NCBI GenBank assembly: GCA_022828595.1
Contig: JAKGHH010000007.1
Location: forward strand, 65,522,727-65,586,726
DNA length: 64,000 bases
Direction: 5' to 3'
Origin: Nelumbo lutea
Lineage: Eukaryota > Streptophyta > Magnoliopsida > Proteales > Nelumbonaceae
The position numbers and the translations under genes were made by a program. Below, piece after piece: positions 55,362 to 64,000 of the stretch (positions within the stretch are counted from its first letter, which is position 1; each line of letters starts with the position of its first letter). The notes under the pieces were generated by a model that worked only from the letters and a program-made list of their open reading frames with translations, searched no databases and was not told where the DNA came from.

Positions 55362-56030
55362 ATGTGGAGAGGACTAAGGGCTGCAGTATGTTGGACACTG
55401 TGGGAAGAAAGAAACTCCAGGATATTCTCAGAAACTCAGAGAGGAACAACAGATCTGAGGGCTATCATACATTTTAGGGCGGTACAATGGCTGAAATCTT
55501 TGGAAATATTCACAGATTACACTTTGGATGACATGTTGAGGAAGTGGGGTGAAATTGCAAATTGCACGCAGACCAAGTCAGTAATGAGTGTGGCTTGGAA
55601 CCCCCCCCCTAGTGGATTCTTGAAATTAAACTTTGATGGATGTAGTAGGGGAAACCCGGGACAATCGGGGATCGGGGGTGTTTTTAGGGATGAAAATGGG
55701 GTCATCTCTGCTATGTTCTCAGGCCCAATTGGAGTGGGTGACTCCCTTAGAGCTGAGATATGTGCAGTTATGGAAGGAGCCCGAAAAGCCAAGGAATTGA
55801 ACACCAAGAAACTTATAATTGAAGGGGATTCAGAGGTGATGATATAGGGTGGCTGACTAAAGATCAAAATGATTTATGGAATTATAATAATGAGAAGAGG
55901 AAATTCAAATGGCTGGTGTGGGAGATGGAAGTTAAGACATGTTGGATTAAAAGATCAGCTAATTCCCTAGCTGACGGTTTAGCAAAACAAGGGGCAGAAA
56001 GGTATTCTTTGTTTTGGGCTAAGCTGTAAC
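55362..56030 (+). pseudogene. LINE ORF2 RNase H
   Basis: AVCWTLWEERNSRIF leads to KLNFDGCSRGNPGQSGIGGV, the start of type-I RNase H with its first catalytic Asp. SLRAEICAVMEGARKAKEL and IIEGDSEVMI follow, holding the Glu and second Asp. A TAG at 55845 separates the C-terminal part (SANSLADGLAKQGAE-like near 55950-56000). It degrades the RNA strand in elements that retain it. Confidence 0.9.
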
Positions 56031-56160
56031 GTTAGTGTATTTGTATCTTTGTGTTTTCTTTTTTCATTTCTTGAAGTTCTTTGTGACTCTTGGAAGATAA
56101 ATGTGTTTATCTTCCACTTGTAAATTTTCTTCTGATGAATTAATGAAAGTGTTATTGATC

Positions 56161-56171
56161 AAAAAAAAAAA
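56161..56171 (+). other. LINE poly(A) tail
   Basis: Eleven A residues after GTGTTATTGATC. The same ATTAATGAAAGT word precedes the tail of the LINE ending at 32824. Confidence 0.88.
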
Positions 56172-56930
56172 GAGTAATCATGAATTTATGATTATGAAAC
56201 AAAGTAAGCACAAGGGTTGGATCCACTTCACAAATACAACCAAAAGAACTAGTGCATAACTGACTCAACACAAGGACCCTAACTGTAAGGTAAGGGAAAA
56301 TGGGATCCAGACTGTGATTTCCTCTCATCTCGCTGGTATGAGCTAAGGACTAATAAGATTCCTGATAGAGGCTGAGCCTGACTCTGGGTTCAAGGAGCAG
56401 GAGTTAATTAAGTTCTCCTTTCGTCCGTAATATAAAACCCTGAAAAAAACAAGGCAGGTTTCCTAAGTCATTAGAAACAACTTCTGCAAAGCTCTAGAAC
56501 TACAAACTATTTTCTTCCCATGTTAATGGGATATTCACCCATTACTCAGGAGCGGGAGGGTAATGGTTCTCAAATATCAAACATCAAAACCCTATGTCTC
56601 ATCCAAACTAAAACCAAATTTGATTCACTGCCGAAAACCCTACCAAACAACCTGAACTAACTCCCGAAAACCCTATCAATAAAAACTTTGTAGATTGAAA
56701 ATAAACAAATAAGAAAAAGGATATTCAAGGAAATCCACATCCTGGATAATGGAACTCCATATCCACATTCTATCACCAAAATCCACAATTATCTGCACTC
56801 CCGCCAAAACCCCAACCAGGGGCCAGACGATGCATCAGATATCAGTTGACCGAACCAATTTGAGGAAGGCCAAAAATATTCGTAAGAAAAGAAAGAGAAA
56901 GGGGGAAAGAAATATATCAGGCGGGTTGGC
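56172..56930 (-). other. Part of intron 1 of the AIM32-like pseudogene (inferred)
   Basis: Downstream (minus sense) of the exon donor. It has no coding signal and is T-rich in the minus sense, like plant introns. It ends at the LINE tail. Next exons would be expected to the left but are not found before 49.1 kb. Confidence 0.5.
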
Positions 56931-56932
56931 AC

Positions 56933-57177
56933 CTTTTTCTTCATCTCTCCTTTTCTCGCCAAGAGAGCAGCAGATAAGAGCCTGGGCAACCGATCAAAAC
57001 TCAGCTGCTTCAACGTGGGGAGGCCACACCTGGGGATTCTTGTAGCAGAGGAAGACATGGCGGTCGTAGATCTGAAACAGTTCCCACCAGAGGGCTCTGA
57101 CGGAATTCAGAGCGCAGGAAGCCAAACTCAACATCACTGTTGTTTTCCGCTTCCTCCATCGCCAGCAAGCAAACCAT
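56933..57177 (-). pseudogene. Sucrase/ferredoxin-like (AIM32-family) gene, exon 1 fragment
   Basis: The only host-gene signal found. Minus strand, three blocks in three frames: MEEAENNSDVEFGFLRSE and SPLVGTV (57159-57075), YDRHVFLCYKNPQVWPPHVE (57072-57010), then FDRLPRLLSAALLARKGEMK (57003-56940). These match the N-terminal region of plant sucrase/ferredoxin-like proteins, thioredoxin-fold proteins related to yeast Aim32, as I recall that family. A plausible donor AAAAAG|GTGCC ends the exon at 56933. Two frameshifts (near 57074 and 57004) and the lack of later exons, replaced by a LINE and Copia pieces, make it a pseudogene, unless assembly or sequencing errors caused the shifts. ATG 57177 or 57159 could be the start. 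Confidence 0.72.
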
Positions 57178-57560
57178 CGTTCTGAAAGCTCCCGGAGGCG
57201 CTGCCTATCTGGGAGTTGGGGTCAATAAGTAATCCATCTTCTGAGACTGCTATGGGGAAGAAGAGGGATTAATGAAGGAGAGGGGATCATCTCTGCTACT
57301 TGCCATCGAAGTAAAATAAGCTGGGGTGGTTGGAGGCAGTGAGGGAACGAAAAAATCCTCAACAAGAATTTCTGGGCTTTTTGTTTTCACATCTACTATT
57401 CTACTCTACTTGATTGAGAATAGGGGCGAAGGGGCTAAGAGCAGACGCTGTTCTGGAGGTGGAGCCGTGGAGGATATGCAATTTTTTCACTCTCGAATCT
57501 CGATTCCCTGCTTTAATTTCTGTTTTCTACTGTTTTGATTCTGTTTTTTAATGGAGATGT
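57178..57560 (-). other. Likely 5' flank of the AIM32-like pseudogene
   Basis: Moderate GC sequence immediately upstream of the exon in the minus sense, with no other reading recognised. No clear TATA box was seen. Confidence 0.4.
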
Positions 57561-58680
57561 TTTTCTTAAAAAAAAAAGAGGAGTGAATGCGGTGACTGGC
57601 GTAGTTCCCTCGCTCCACTGATGTGGGATTGAATTGGGATTTGGTTCATTTCAGTTTCAGGCGTGATTATTATGACACTTGTTATCCAAGGGTTCGTATA
57701 AAAAAGAATGCTTTGACTTAAAAATAAGAAAATTACTTTAACTGCCCCTAAGGGTTTTGATAAATACTTTTTTTTTTTGAGAATTTCTGACAAATACTTA
57801 AAATGCCCCCTGATTTAAGGAATTAATTAAATATCTTGTAATTTCTTCTAACATCACAAACACTTCCCCTCTATTCCGTTACATTCGGTTCTTAGTTATT
57901 GTAATGTCATGATATTTCAGATATCCACTTTTTGCCTTCTGGAGTTGAAAACCTCCATAACCGGCACAGACAGACCCGCCCGAATTCGGCTTCAGTCAGT
58001 GCAACCTGGTGCCTACACCGTTCAAAACAACCCCTTGCAACTTTATATTGAGAATATCTTCCCATGAAATAAATTAAATAAATATAGAGATATTTTCAAT
58101 GCAAGGCTGTAAAGACTGTTCGAAGGGGCTTTTACACTAGCTGAAGCCCAACTCATCCGGCCATTATGGTCTAGAAAGAATTGGGGGTAGCACGTCCCCA
58201 AAAATCGCTAACATGAATATAAACCAATGTCCAAGACAGATCCAGGATGTTGAGATTATAAAAGTCTAAAGGTAATGCACTTCTCAAATTCCACAAACAA
58301 AAGATTGCAAACTTTAAATCACCTTCAATGATGAATAGAATGGTCTCTGAAATTCAAAGTCAAATTATGAGCTTCCCAAGCTTTAACCATGTTTATTATT
58401 TGAGTGCCCTAAATAGGAGGCTTTAATATCCACAACTCTTCAAAGGTAATTCCTAACAATAGCTGCCATTGAACAATTCGAAGCATCACAATTTTCTCTT
58501 TCTTGTGGTTTGGTTCTACTTATTGAGCATATGCTTCATATAATTAATGGGCATGACAATTGGTGTTCATCAATTTGAATCTTGAATGAAATGTTTACTG
58601 CTATGTAGCAATTAGCAAAGCAAGTATCCTCAATTACTCTTTGGTGTGAATGGCAAAACATCCGGTCAGCATAAACATCC
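57561..58680. other. No gene recognised
   Basis: Poly-T tracts near 57770 and mixed intergenic sequence; I found no repeat boundaries or protein family. Confidence 0.4.
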
Positions 58681-58796
58681 ACGCCACCACTTAATGCAAA
58701 CCAGTGTTTTAAAAACTGACATGGAGGCTGAACTGATTTTGACTTGGATCACATAGGTTAGTGGTCAATCACCCGGGTCGAATAATTAATGCATTA
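58681..58796. repeat. MITE-like end (GTTTTAAAAACTGACATGG)
   Basis: CCAGTGTTTTAAAAACTGACATGG followed within 100 bp by GGTTAG...CCGGGTCG resembles a common plant repeat that begins CAGTGTTTTAAAAACCGG. Only one end is evident. Confidence 0.35.

Positions 58797-58844
<48 letters not shown>
58797..58844. repeat. (AC)n(AT)n microsatellite
   Basis: About six AC units then about 17 AT units, uninterrupted. Confidence 0.95.
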
Positions 58845-58846
<2 letters not shown>

Positions 58847-59084
58847 AAAAAAGTGTATGTATACGTGTATTATTTTATGTCTAATTTATATTTATATGTT
58901 TTAATTTTATTTATAAAAATATTAAAAATTGGAATTTGTGGCCAAAATTTGGGATTTACAATGTATAGACATCCCATTTTTGTGCTCTTTAGTCTTGCAT
59001 TTTGAGCTTCAAGCATACTTCAATTAATCTTTCAATCGACTCGGGGGTATTTTTAAAATTTTACAAAAGTTGGGGCTTCAAGGA

Positions 59085-59925
59085 TCCAAGACCATATGTA
59101 CGTAGAGCCTATAAACCCAAACCCAATGACACAAAGGTCACCCAAATATGATACTGTTTACCCCTTCATCCTAATACCCGAAGCCGAAACCGATTCCAAT
59201 CGTCCGATCGGAGTCATTATGATACTGAACCTCATTTCACATCAAATCCAAAATCTGAGACCATACGTATGTAAAGCCCAAAAATCCAAATCCAATGACA
59301 CCAAGATCACTTGAGTCCGACACTATTCACCCCTTCATCTTAAGACTCAAAGCTAGAATCAATTCCGAACATCCAATCAGAGTCATTTTGATCATAAGCC
59401 TCATTTCAAATTAAATTAAAAATCCAAAACCATAGGTACATAGAGCCTGAAAATCCAAATCCGATGACACTAAGACCACTTGAGTCCGACATCGTTTATC
59501 CTATCATCCTAAGACTCAAAGTGGGAACTGATTCCAATCATCCTCGGAGTCATTTTGATCATAAAACTCATTTCACATCAAATCAGAAATCCAAAATGAC
59601 AAGTATGTAGAGCCCCCAAATCCAAATCTGACAACACTAAGATCACCCAAATCTGGCATCGTTTACTCCATCTCAAGACCCAAAGTCGGAACAGATTTTG
59701 ATTGTTTGATCGGGATCATTTTTCGATCTTGAGCCCAATTCCTCATGAAATCTAAAATCCAACTTTTTAGATGGATGGAACTCGAAATTCCAAGTCCAAT
59801 GGTACCAAGATCGTCCAATTCCAACACTATTAGCCCCTCCATCTTGTGACCCGAATTTAGATTCGATTTAAACCCTCCGTTTGGAATCTTCTTCACTACA
59901 ACTTCAAACCTAGGGCATTCCACAA
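59085..59925 (+). repeat. ~168-bp tandem array, five copies, inside the Tat-type LTR
   Basis: Unit landmarks are ACCATA(T/C)GTA(C/T)GTAGAGCC, AATCCAAATCC(A/G)ATGACAC and GTCATTTTGATCAT...CTCATTTCACATCAAATC. The first landmark falls at about 59089, 59261, 59428, 59596 and (weak) 59762, giving spacings of 172, 167, 168 and 166 bp. Copies diverge progressively, the fifth most. Confidence 0.88.
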
Positions 59926-60204
59926 CCAAAACTTCCTCTCAATCTCTACAAGCATCTTAAAAATTCAAGATTTAAACAGCTAGGAGCCTCCGATCAATCA
60001 ATCCAATCACATAAACTTGGAATGTCCACTTTAGGTAAATTAGTGAAATCTTTCACTCTGTCTTGGTTGATTGTGAGGATCTCTCCCAAAGCTGTCTTGA
60101 CAGCTCATTCTCTCAATCAATCTCCCTCCAAAAAAACCTTTAAACCTTAGCCATTGATTTCTCTTGCCTCCCATTTCAGCCCTCTATTCCCCTTTCAAAA
60201 AATC

Positions 60205-60212
60205 TATAAATA
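60205..60212 (+). promoter_or_regulatory. TATA box of the Tat-type LTR
   Basis: TATAAATA followed by a CACA-rich start region; it lies mid-LTR, as expected for the U3/R boundary. Confidence 0.6.
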
Positions 60213-60231
60213 CCACATCTTTCTCACATTC

Positions 60232-60281
60232 TAGACAGACAATCTAACCTAGACACAATCTAACCTAGATACAATCTAGCT
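60232..60281. repeat. ~17-bp tandem repeat
   Basis: ACAATCTAACCTAGAC/T units in three imperfect copies just downstream of the TATA box. Confidence 0.85.
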
Positions 60282-62060
60282 TAGGGAGAGATCTCTACCC
60301 CCATTAGCCTAGAGAATACCCCCTCCATGTCCCAAGTAGTCCCAAGCTTCCCTAACCCATGTCCTACACTCTTTCTCCACCATCTCTCACCTCCCAAGAT
60401 TCTTCTCATATCAGTATTACAGCCCGAGAATCCTCCAAGTCGTGCTTACATCCATGGTATGAAGCGTGAAGCATTCTCGCAAGCAAACTACAACAGAACG
60501 CATAAGCATACACCAGCAACTCTACATCAATTGGGCTACATAAGCAATGTCTTTGACCTCCTAAATGACTTGGAATTTATCCCATAACTAGAGATTTATC
60601 CTCGACGCATAGGGTATTCAACAGTACATACTCGGGGAAGCAACCATGGTTTAAAGTTGTTGATTCAAAAATTTAATGTTGCTGAAATCGTTTATGAGGT
60701 ATGATAGTGTTTTTTTAACCATTCAAACAATTTAGTTTATCTTCTTATTCAAGTTTCATCTCTTTTCTTATTTTCCGATTTCTTTTGAATGGTTGAGTAG
60801 AATTAACCCATTAGCATGCATCCGAATCAGATAGATAAAGTGTTGTCTTACTTATTAGTATAATTAACATTTTTTTACTTAGCAATCAGTTAACTTAGTC
60901 TTGCTACTTCTCTTCACACTGCTCATTTCATCCCTTTTAATGCTAAGAAAAATTTTGAGATTGACAATGAATGCTCTGCATAAAAAAGAAAAAAACAAAT
61001 ATTGCCACTTGTCTAGAGTCTAGACTAGGTCTCATCCATGGCATAATAGGAATTCTGCATTAAATTTCAATCTTGTTGTTAAGATTTTAAGTGGGACACA
61101 TGGAAGCTTTGAATTTAAAAGTAGCCCACCATTTCTTTGTTTAGCTATTTGTTGATCTAGTCTCATTGAACCACCTTTTTTTTTCCTTTAATTTTTAAGT
61201 CTCATGGATTGGTCATCATTTCAAGTCCCTTTCAAGGTAGGAAATATAGCTCTTTTAAATAAGACACTAGGTATGCTTTGCTTGTTCATTTCAATAGAAG
61301 GCTTTTTTAGGTTAGCATCATTTAGACCTGTACAACATTAGCATACTAGGCCCCCTCCTCAAGCTATTGTCTAGTTACGAATTCATTTCTACTTCATTTA
61401 ATTTCCTCTTATCACATTTTGATAAACGAAATATGCTTGCCTTCATAAAATTCCCTTTTGCTTTGGATTTTGGTCAACCCATGAATCTCATTGTCTGGAT
61501 AGTTAGGGCATTTTTCATTGTCCATGCATAAACATTGATTTACAATCAAACTTCGAGATTTTTGCATTTGTCAATTTGTATTCAATTTTCACCTATTCTA
61601 ATTACCCTTCATCAATTCACGCATTCATGAGTCATTTCTTGCCATCTTGCATTTGGGATTTAAAATAGTGCATTCACCTAGTAAATTCACTTTTTTCTAT
61701 CATAGCATATCTTAGTTGCTAGCATAATTGGTTCATTGAATCATTTTGTCTTTGCTTGTTTTTTTCTTAGCATTTGATTTTGTTTGAATATTTAGAATTG
61801 CAACTTTGTGTTCTTCTCCTTGATAAATTGATATACTTAATCTATGCCCAAAATTGTTAAATCTTCCTTGAAACATTGATAAAGTAGAGGCTGGTTTAAC
61901 CGGGCGCGTGTAGGGTGCCTAACACCTTACCACACTGTACCTTGGTCCCTAGACCCTAAGAATCCCATCCCCATTGGGTAAAGAGTCAACAAGAAAACAA
62001 AAATATTGTTTTTATTGAAAATCCTAGGTTTTCCTGAATTCCCAATTCCAAAAATTTAGG

Positions 62061-62070
62061 TGGCGACTCC
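62061..62070 (+). other. Tat/Ogre-type primer-binding region
   Basis: AGGTGGCGACTCC precedes CAAACTCC. GGTGGCGACTCC marks the start of the internal region in Tat/Ogre elements. Confidence 0.65.
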
Positions 62071-62515
62071 AAACTCCATCCATATTCCAATCCATCCCCC
62101 CTTCGGGTTGGGTAGCCACACAATGCATGTACATCCTCACTCAAGAGGTCAATGATGAAACTTGAGGGATCTTAACCAAAGGAGTAGGGATAAGGGACCC
62201 AAACGAAATTGATAAGACACAAGAAGAAAACTTGAAATAATTTAGTAGAACAAGAAGGAATTAAATTAGATACTTCCCCTTCTTATAGATGATTGGAAGC
62301 TCATCATGAAATTTCTTAACCCTTCTCTCTGTTCACTTTCTCCCACACACAGAAGCTCTAACCAAGTAAAGTCCATCTCCTTTGAAGTCCATGTGTCAAT
62401 GCCAACTATAAAACGATTGAAACCGCCCTTTAGAGTTATCCTATTTCTTGAATATCCCTTATGAAAAGGATTCCACCCTTAACTTTCAAAGCATGATGTT
62501 AAAAAAAAAGGTTAA
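62071..62515. other. Internal start of the Tat-type element or flank; no gene
   Basis: CCTTCGGGTTGGGTAGCC lies just after the primer-binding region, then nothing recognisable as gag follows. Confidence 0.4.
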
Positions 62516-63030
62516 ATTCCTGAAACCTCCTCTGAAGTTTGGTAAATGCAATCACCTCTCCTAAACTTTCTGATATAGTTGCAACTAGACCCCCTTTGTT
62601 GGAATCTTCTAAAAAAAGACATAAAGATGTCTAAAATACCCATACATTTAGTTTTAACCAAAATGTTTATTTTCCAAATTTTCTCTTCGTATGAATCGCT
62701 AGCCCAAACCTTTCAATCTCTTTTTTTGAAATTGATTTATATATTTTCCATCCCTTCATATCAATCACTTAAAAGGTAAAGCTAAAACTTTAAATTCTCT
62801 ATTTTTTTGTTGTTTATTCAGCATCTTTTTATTTTTTTTTGTAGAAACCAGCCTCAATGGTAATTGAATGAATATTTTAGACATTTTAGTGCCTCTTGTT
62901 AGAGTGTTTTAATAAAGGGGGTCTACTTGCAACTATGTCAAAAAGTTAAGGAGAGGTCATTGCAAATTATCAAACTTCAGGGGAGATTTTAGCAATGATC
63001 AAAAGCTTTAGAAGAGGTTTCAAAAATTAT
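62516..63030. mobile_element. Foldback MITE with ~75-bp inverted arms
   Basis: The left arm GAAACCTCCTCTGAAGTTTGG ... CAATCACCTCTCC ... TAGTTGCAAC.AGACCCCC pairs with the right arm (complement of 62925-63030: AGTTTGATAATTTGCAATGACC..., TAGTTGCAAGTAGACCCC). The right arm carries one extra GAAACCTCTTCTAAAGC unit. The centre is T-rich and non-coding. Mutator-type MITEs have such ends, but I could not fix a 9-bp TSD. Confidence 0.75.
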
Positions 63031-63049
63031 CAAACTTAAATGTGCACTA

Positions 63050-64000
63050 TGTTTTTCAAATAGACTTGAATATACCTTTGGGTTGACACTACTGGATTTA
63101 AACATACCATCTGATGCTATCCGATTTGAGATGTTCTGAACCGAGGATGCAATCAGATAAATCTTGCCAATTGGGTAAGGTCAAGGTGGAAGGACAAAGA
63201 TGTGCACTGAGGTAATCTTCAATCATAGAGGAGATCAGAGGCCCAAGGAGTTGTTCCCCGGGTAGGCACTCTGACACTCAAGTCCAGTAAGGGAGATGGC
63301 TGATTGATTAGGACAAGCTGAGGAGAACAGACTAGTCCAGACCGTGGTGAATTTAAGGGATGTTGAAATAGGTTGAGAGTCCAAAAGTCCTTTACCTCGA
63401 AGGGGAGATGCTTTTATATAGTTGAACATCTGTGTTGTAGTTGGATAAGGTCCATGGGGTTATCGGGATGAGGCCATTCATTGAGGTTCCTGAGAGGTCC
63501 CCCTTTCCTTGATAGGGCGTGTCTCCTTGTCCTTGTGGGACTCCACCTCTCCGGTATGTCTTTTCATGATGCGACTACGATGTGGCATGCTGATGTGGTC
63601 CGAAGACATTGACCATGGAGGCTTAACACGTGGCAGCTTTGGCAACTAAGGCACCGCTCGAATACCACTCTCGCACTTCTAAAGTCAAGGAGTGTAGTGC
63701 TCGGTTGCGGTGGAGAGGAAGAGCTACTGAGTCCTTGGTTAAAGAACTTCAACTTTTCTTTGGGCGATAAAAGCTTTGTCAGACTGGGTCAATGGACCAA
63801 ACTAGGTTGGTTGACCCATCCTTTGCATGCACCAATGGCTCAGATGGTGCATTTGGGCCGTTGGTTAGATTTAATCTCGCCCATTGGCTACCTCCATATA
63901 GGAAGAGGGGTTAGCCATTTTACTTTGTCATCTTTGAGTGAAAGCGAGCTTGGAGTTCAGTAGGTGCTCGATTGTGCTCAGTCCTCGTCTAATGCTTTAG
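63050..64000 (-). mobile_element. Probable gypsy LTR, minus strand, running off the window
   Basis: Minus sense shows a TATA box CTATATAAAAG (63411-63421), then about 140 nt downstream GACTTGAGTGTCAGAGTGCC, a landmark found in Ty3/gypsy LTRs. No gene frame of note. The LTR ends are not resolved. Confidence 0.4.
63411..63421 (-). promoter_or_regulatory. TATA box on the minus strand
   Basis: CTATATAAAAG in the minus sense, upstream of the GACTTGAGTGTCAGAG block. Confidence 0.5.

Larger units (their letters stand above)
49140..56171 (+). mobile_element. Near full-length plant L1-type LINE with RNase H
   Basis: ORF1 (49.2-51.8 kb), then ORF2 with endonuclease, RT, zinc-binding region and RNase H, ending ATTAATGAAAGTG..., then an 11-A tail at 56161-56171. 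The 3' end lies in intron 1 of the AIM32-like pseudogene. The 5' limit is uncertain and no TSD was found. Confidence 0.88.
58962..62050 (+). mobile_element. Long LTR of a Tat/Ogre-type Ty3/gypsy element
   Basis: Starts TGTATAGACATCCCATTTTT, very like the TGTAGACACCCC start of Tat-lineage LTRs. It contains a TATA box (60205-60212) and a block near 61895-61945 (GGGTGCCTAACACCTTACC) that I recognise as typical of the LTR 3' part in this lineage. Ten bases after its end lies TGGCGACTCC, the usual primer-binding position. Length (~3.1 kb) fits the lineage. The right limit near 62050 (TTCCA) is approximate. No gag or pol follows in the window, so a solo LTR or a 5' LTR of a truncated element are both possible. 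Confidence 0.7.

Noticed and set aside
59085..59925. CRISPR-like direct repeats
   Set aside because: Units are ~168 bp, adjacent without spacers, diverged, in plant DNA next to LTR signals; this is a tandem array, not a CRISPR.
62516..63030. microRNA precursor
   Set aside because: The foldback has long arms and MITE-like borders; no short stem with a typical mature position can be argued from sequence alone.
1..64000. tRNA, rRNA or other RNA genes
   Set aside because: I saw no cloverleaf or rRNA signature; the TGGTATCAGAGC sites are primer-binding sites and not tRNA genes.
1..64000. A new multi-gene system
   Set aside because: All recognisable coding belongs to transposons except one broken AIM32-like exon, so there is no set of cooperating genes to propose.

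Overview
This is nuclear DNA of a flowering plant, almost certainly with a large, repeat-rich genome. Four things point there: Ty1/copia elements whose primer-binding site reads TGGTATCAGAGC (initiator Met-tRNA), plant L1-type LINEs that end in an RNase H domain, hAT transposons and several MITE families, and one exon of a plant-type sucrase/ferredoxin-like (AIM32-family) gene. I cannot name the species. I saw no intact host gene, tRNA, rRNA or CRISPR array. Essentially all coding signal is decayed transposable elements.

Layout. 1-2.7 kb: a LINE reverse-transcriptase remnant broken by a truncated Copia 5' end. 2.8-4.4 kb: two MITE-like repeats. 4.6-13.6 kb: a ~9 kb hAT transposon with a disrupted transposase, a 1.9 kb foreign insertion (8.49-10.38 kb) and an AT-rich direct duplication. 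13.6-18.5 kb: a minus-strand Copia with one LTR split by a 426-bp insertion. 19.1-20.0 kb: two MITEs with clear target-site duplications (TSDs). 20.16-23.28 kb: an internally deleted but fairly young Copia. 24.1-25.7 kb: a 400-bp tandem duplication, a second copy of the 2.8-kb MITE in opposite orientation, and a Helitron-like 3' end. 25.75-33.5 kb: LINE pieces in both orientations, with a minus-strand Copia 5' end between them. 33.8-34.9 kb: a Ty3/gypsy integrase with chromodomain. 34.9-43.1 kb: an old Copia with a complete Copia (35,869-41,820) nested inside it, TSD GCATT. 43.8-49.1 kb: two truncated Copia elements placed head to tail. 49.1-56.17 kb: a nearly full-length LINE. 56.2-57.5 kb: exon 1 and part of intron 1 of a frameshifted AIM32-like gene, minus strand. 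58.96-62.05 kb: a ~3.1-kb LTR of Ty3/gypsy Tat/Ogre type carrying five ~168-bp tandem repeats. 62.5-64.0 kb: a foldback MITE and a probable second gypsy LTR on the minus strand.

How the parts relate. The window is a nest of insertions and can be read as a relative chronology. The host Copia at 34.9-43.1 kb predates the 35.9-kb Copia. The 24.8-kb MITE predates the 400-bp tandem duplication that copied its left end. The AIM32 exon is separated from the rest of its gene by the 7-kb LINE and the Copia pieces beyond it. No cooperating gene system is present. The best leads are the satellite-like array inside the Tat-type LTR, the candidate gene-capturing insertion at 13,665-14,090, the unclassified 1.9-kb insertion in the hAT transposase, and the non-CA LTR ends of two Copia families.
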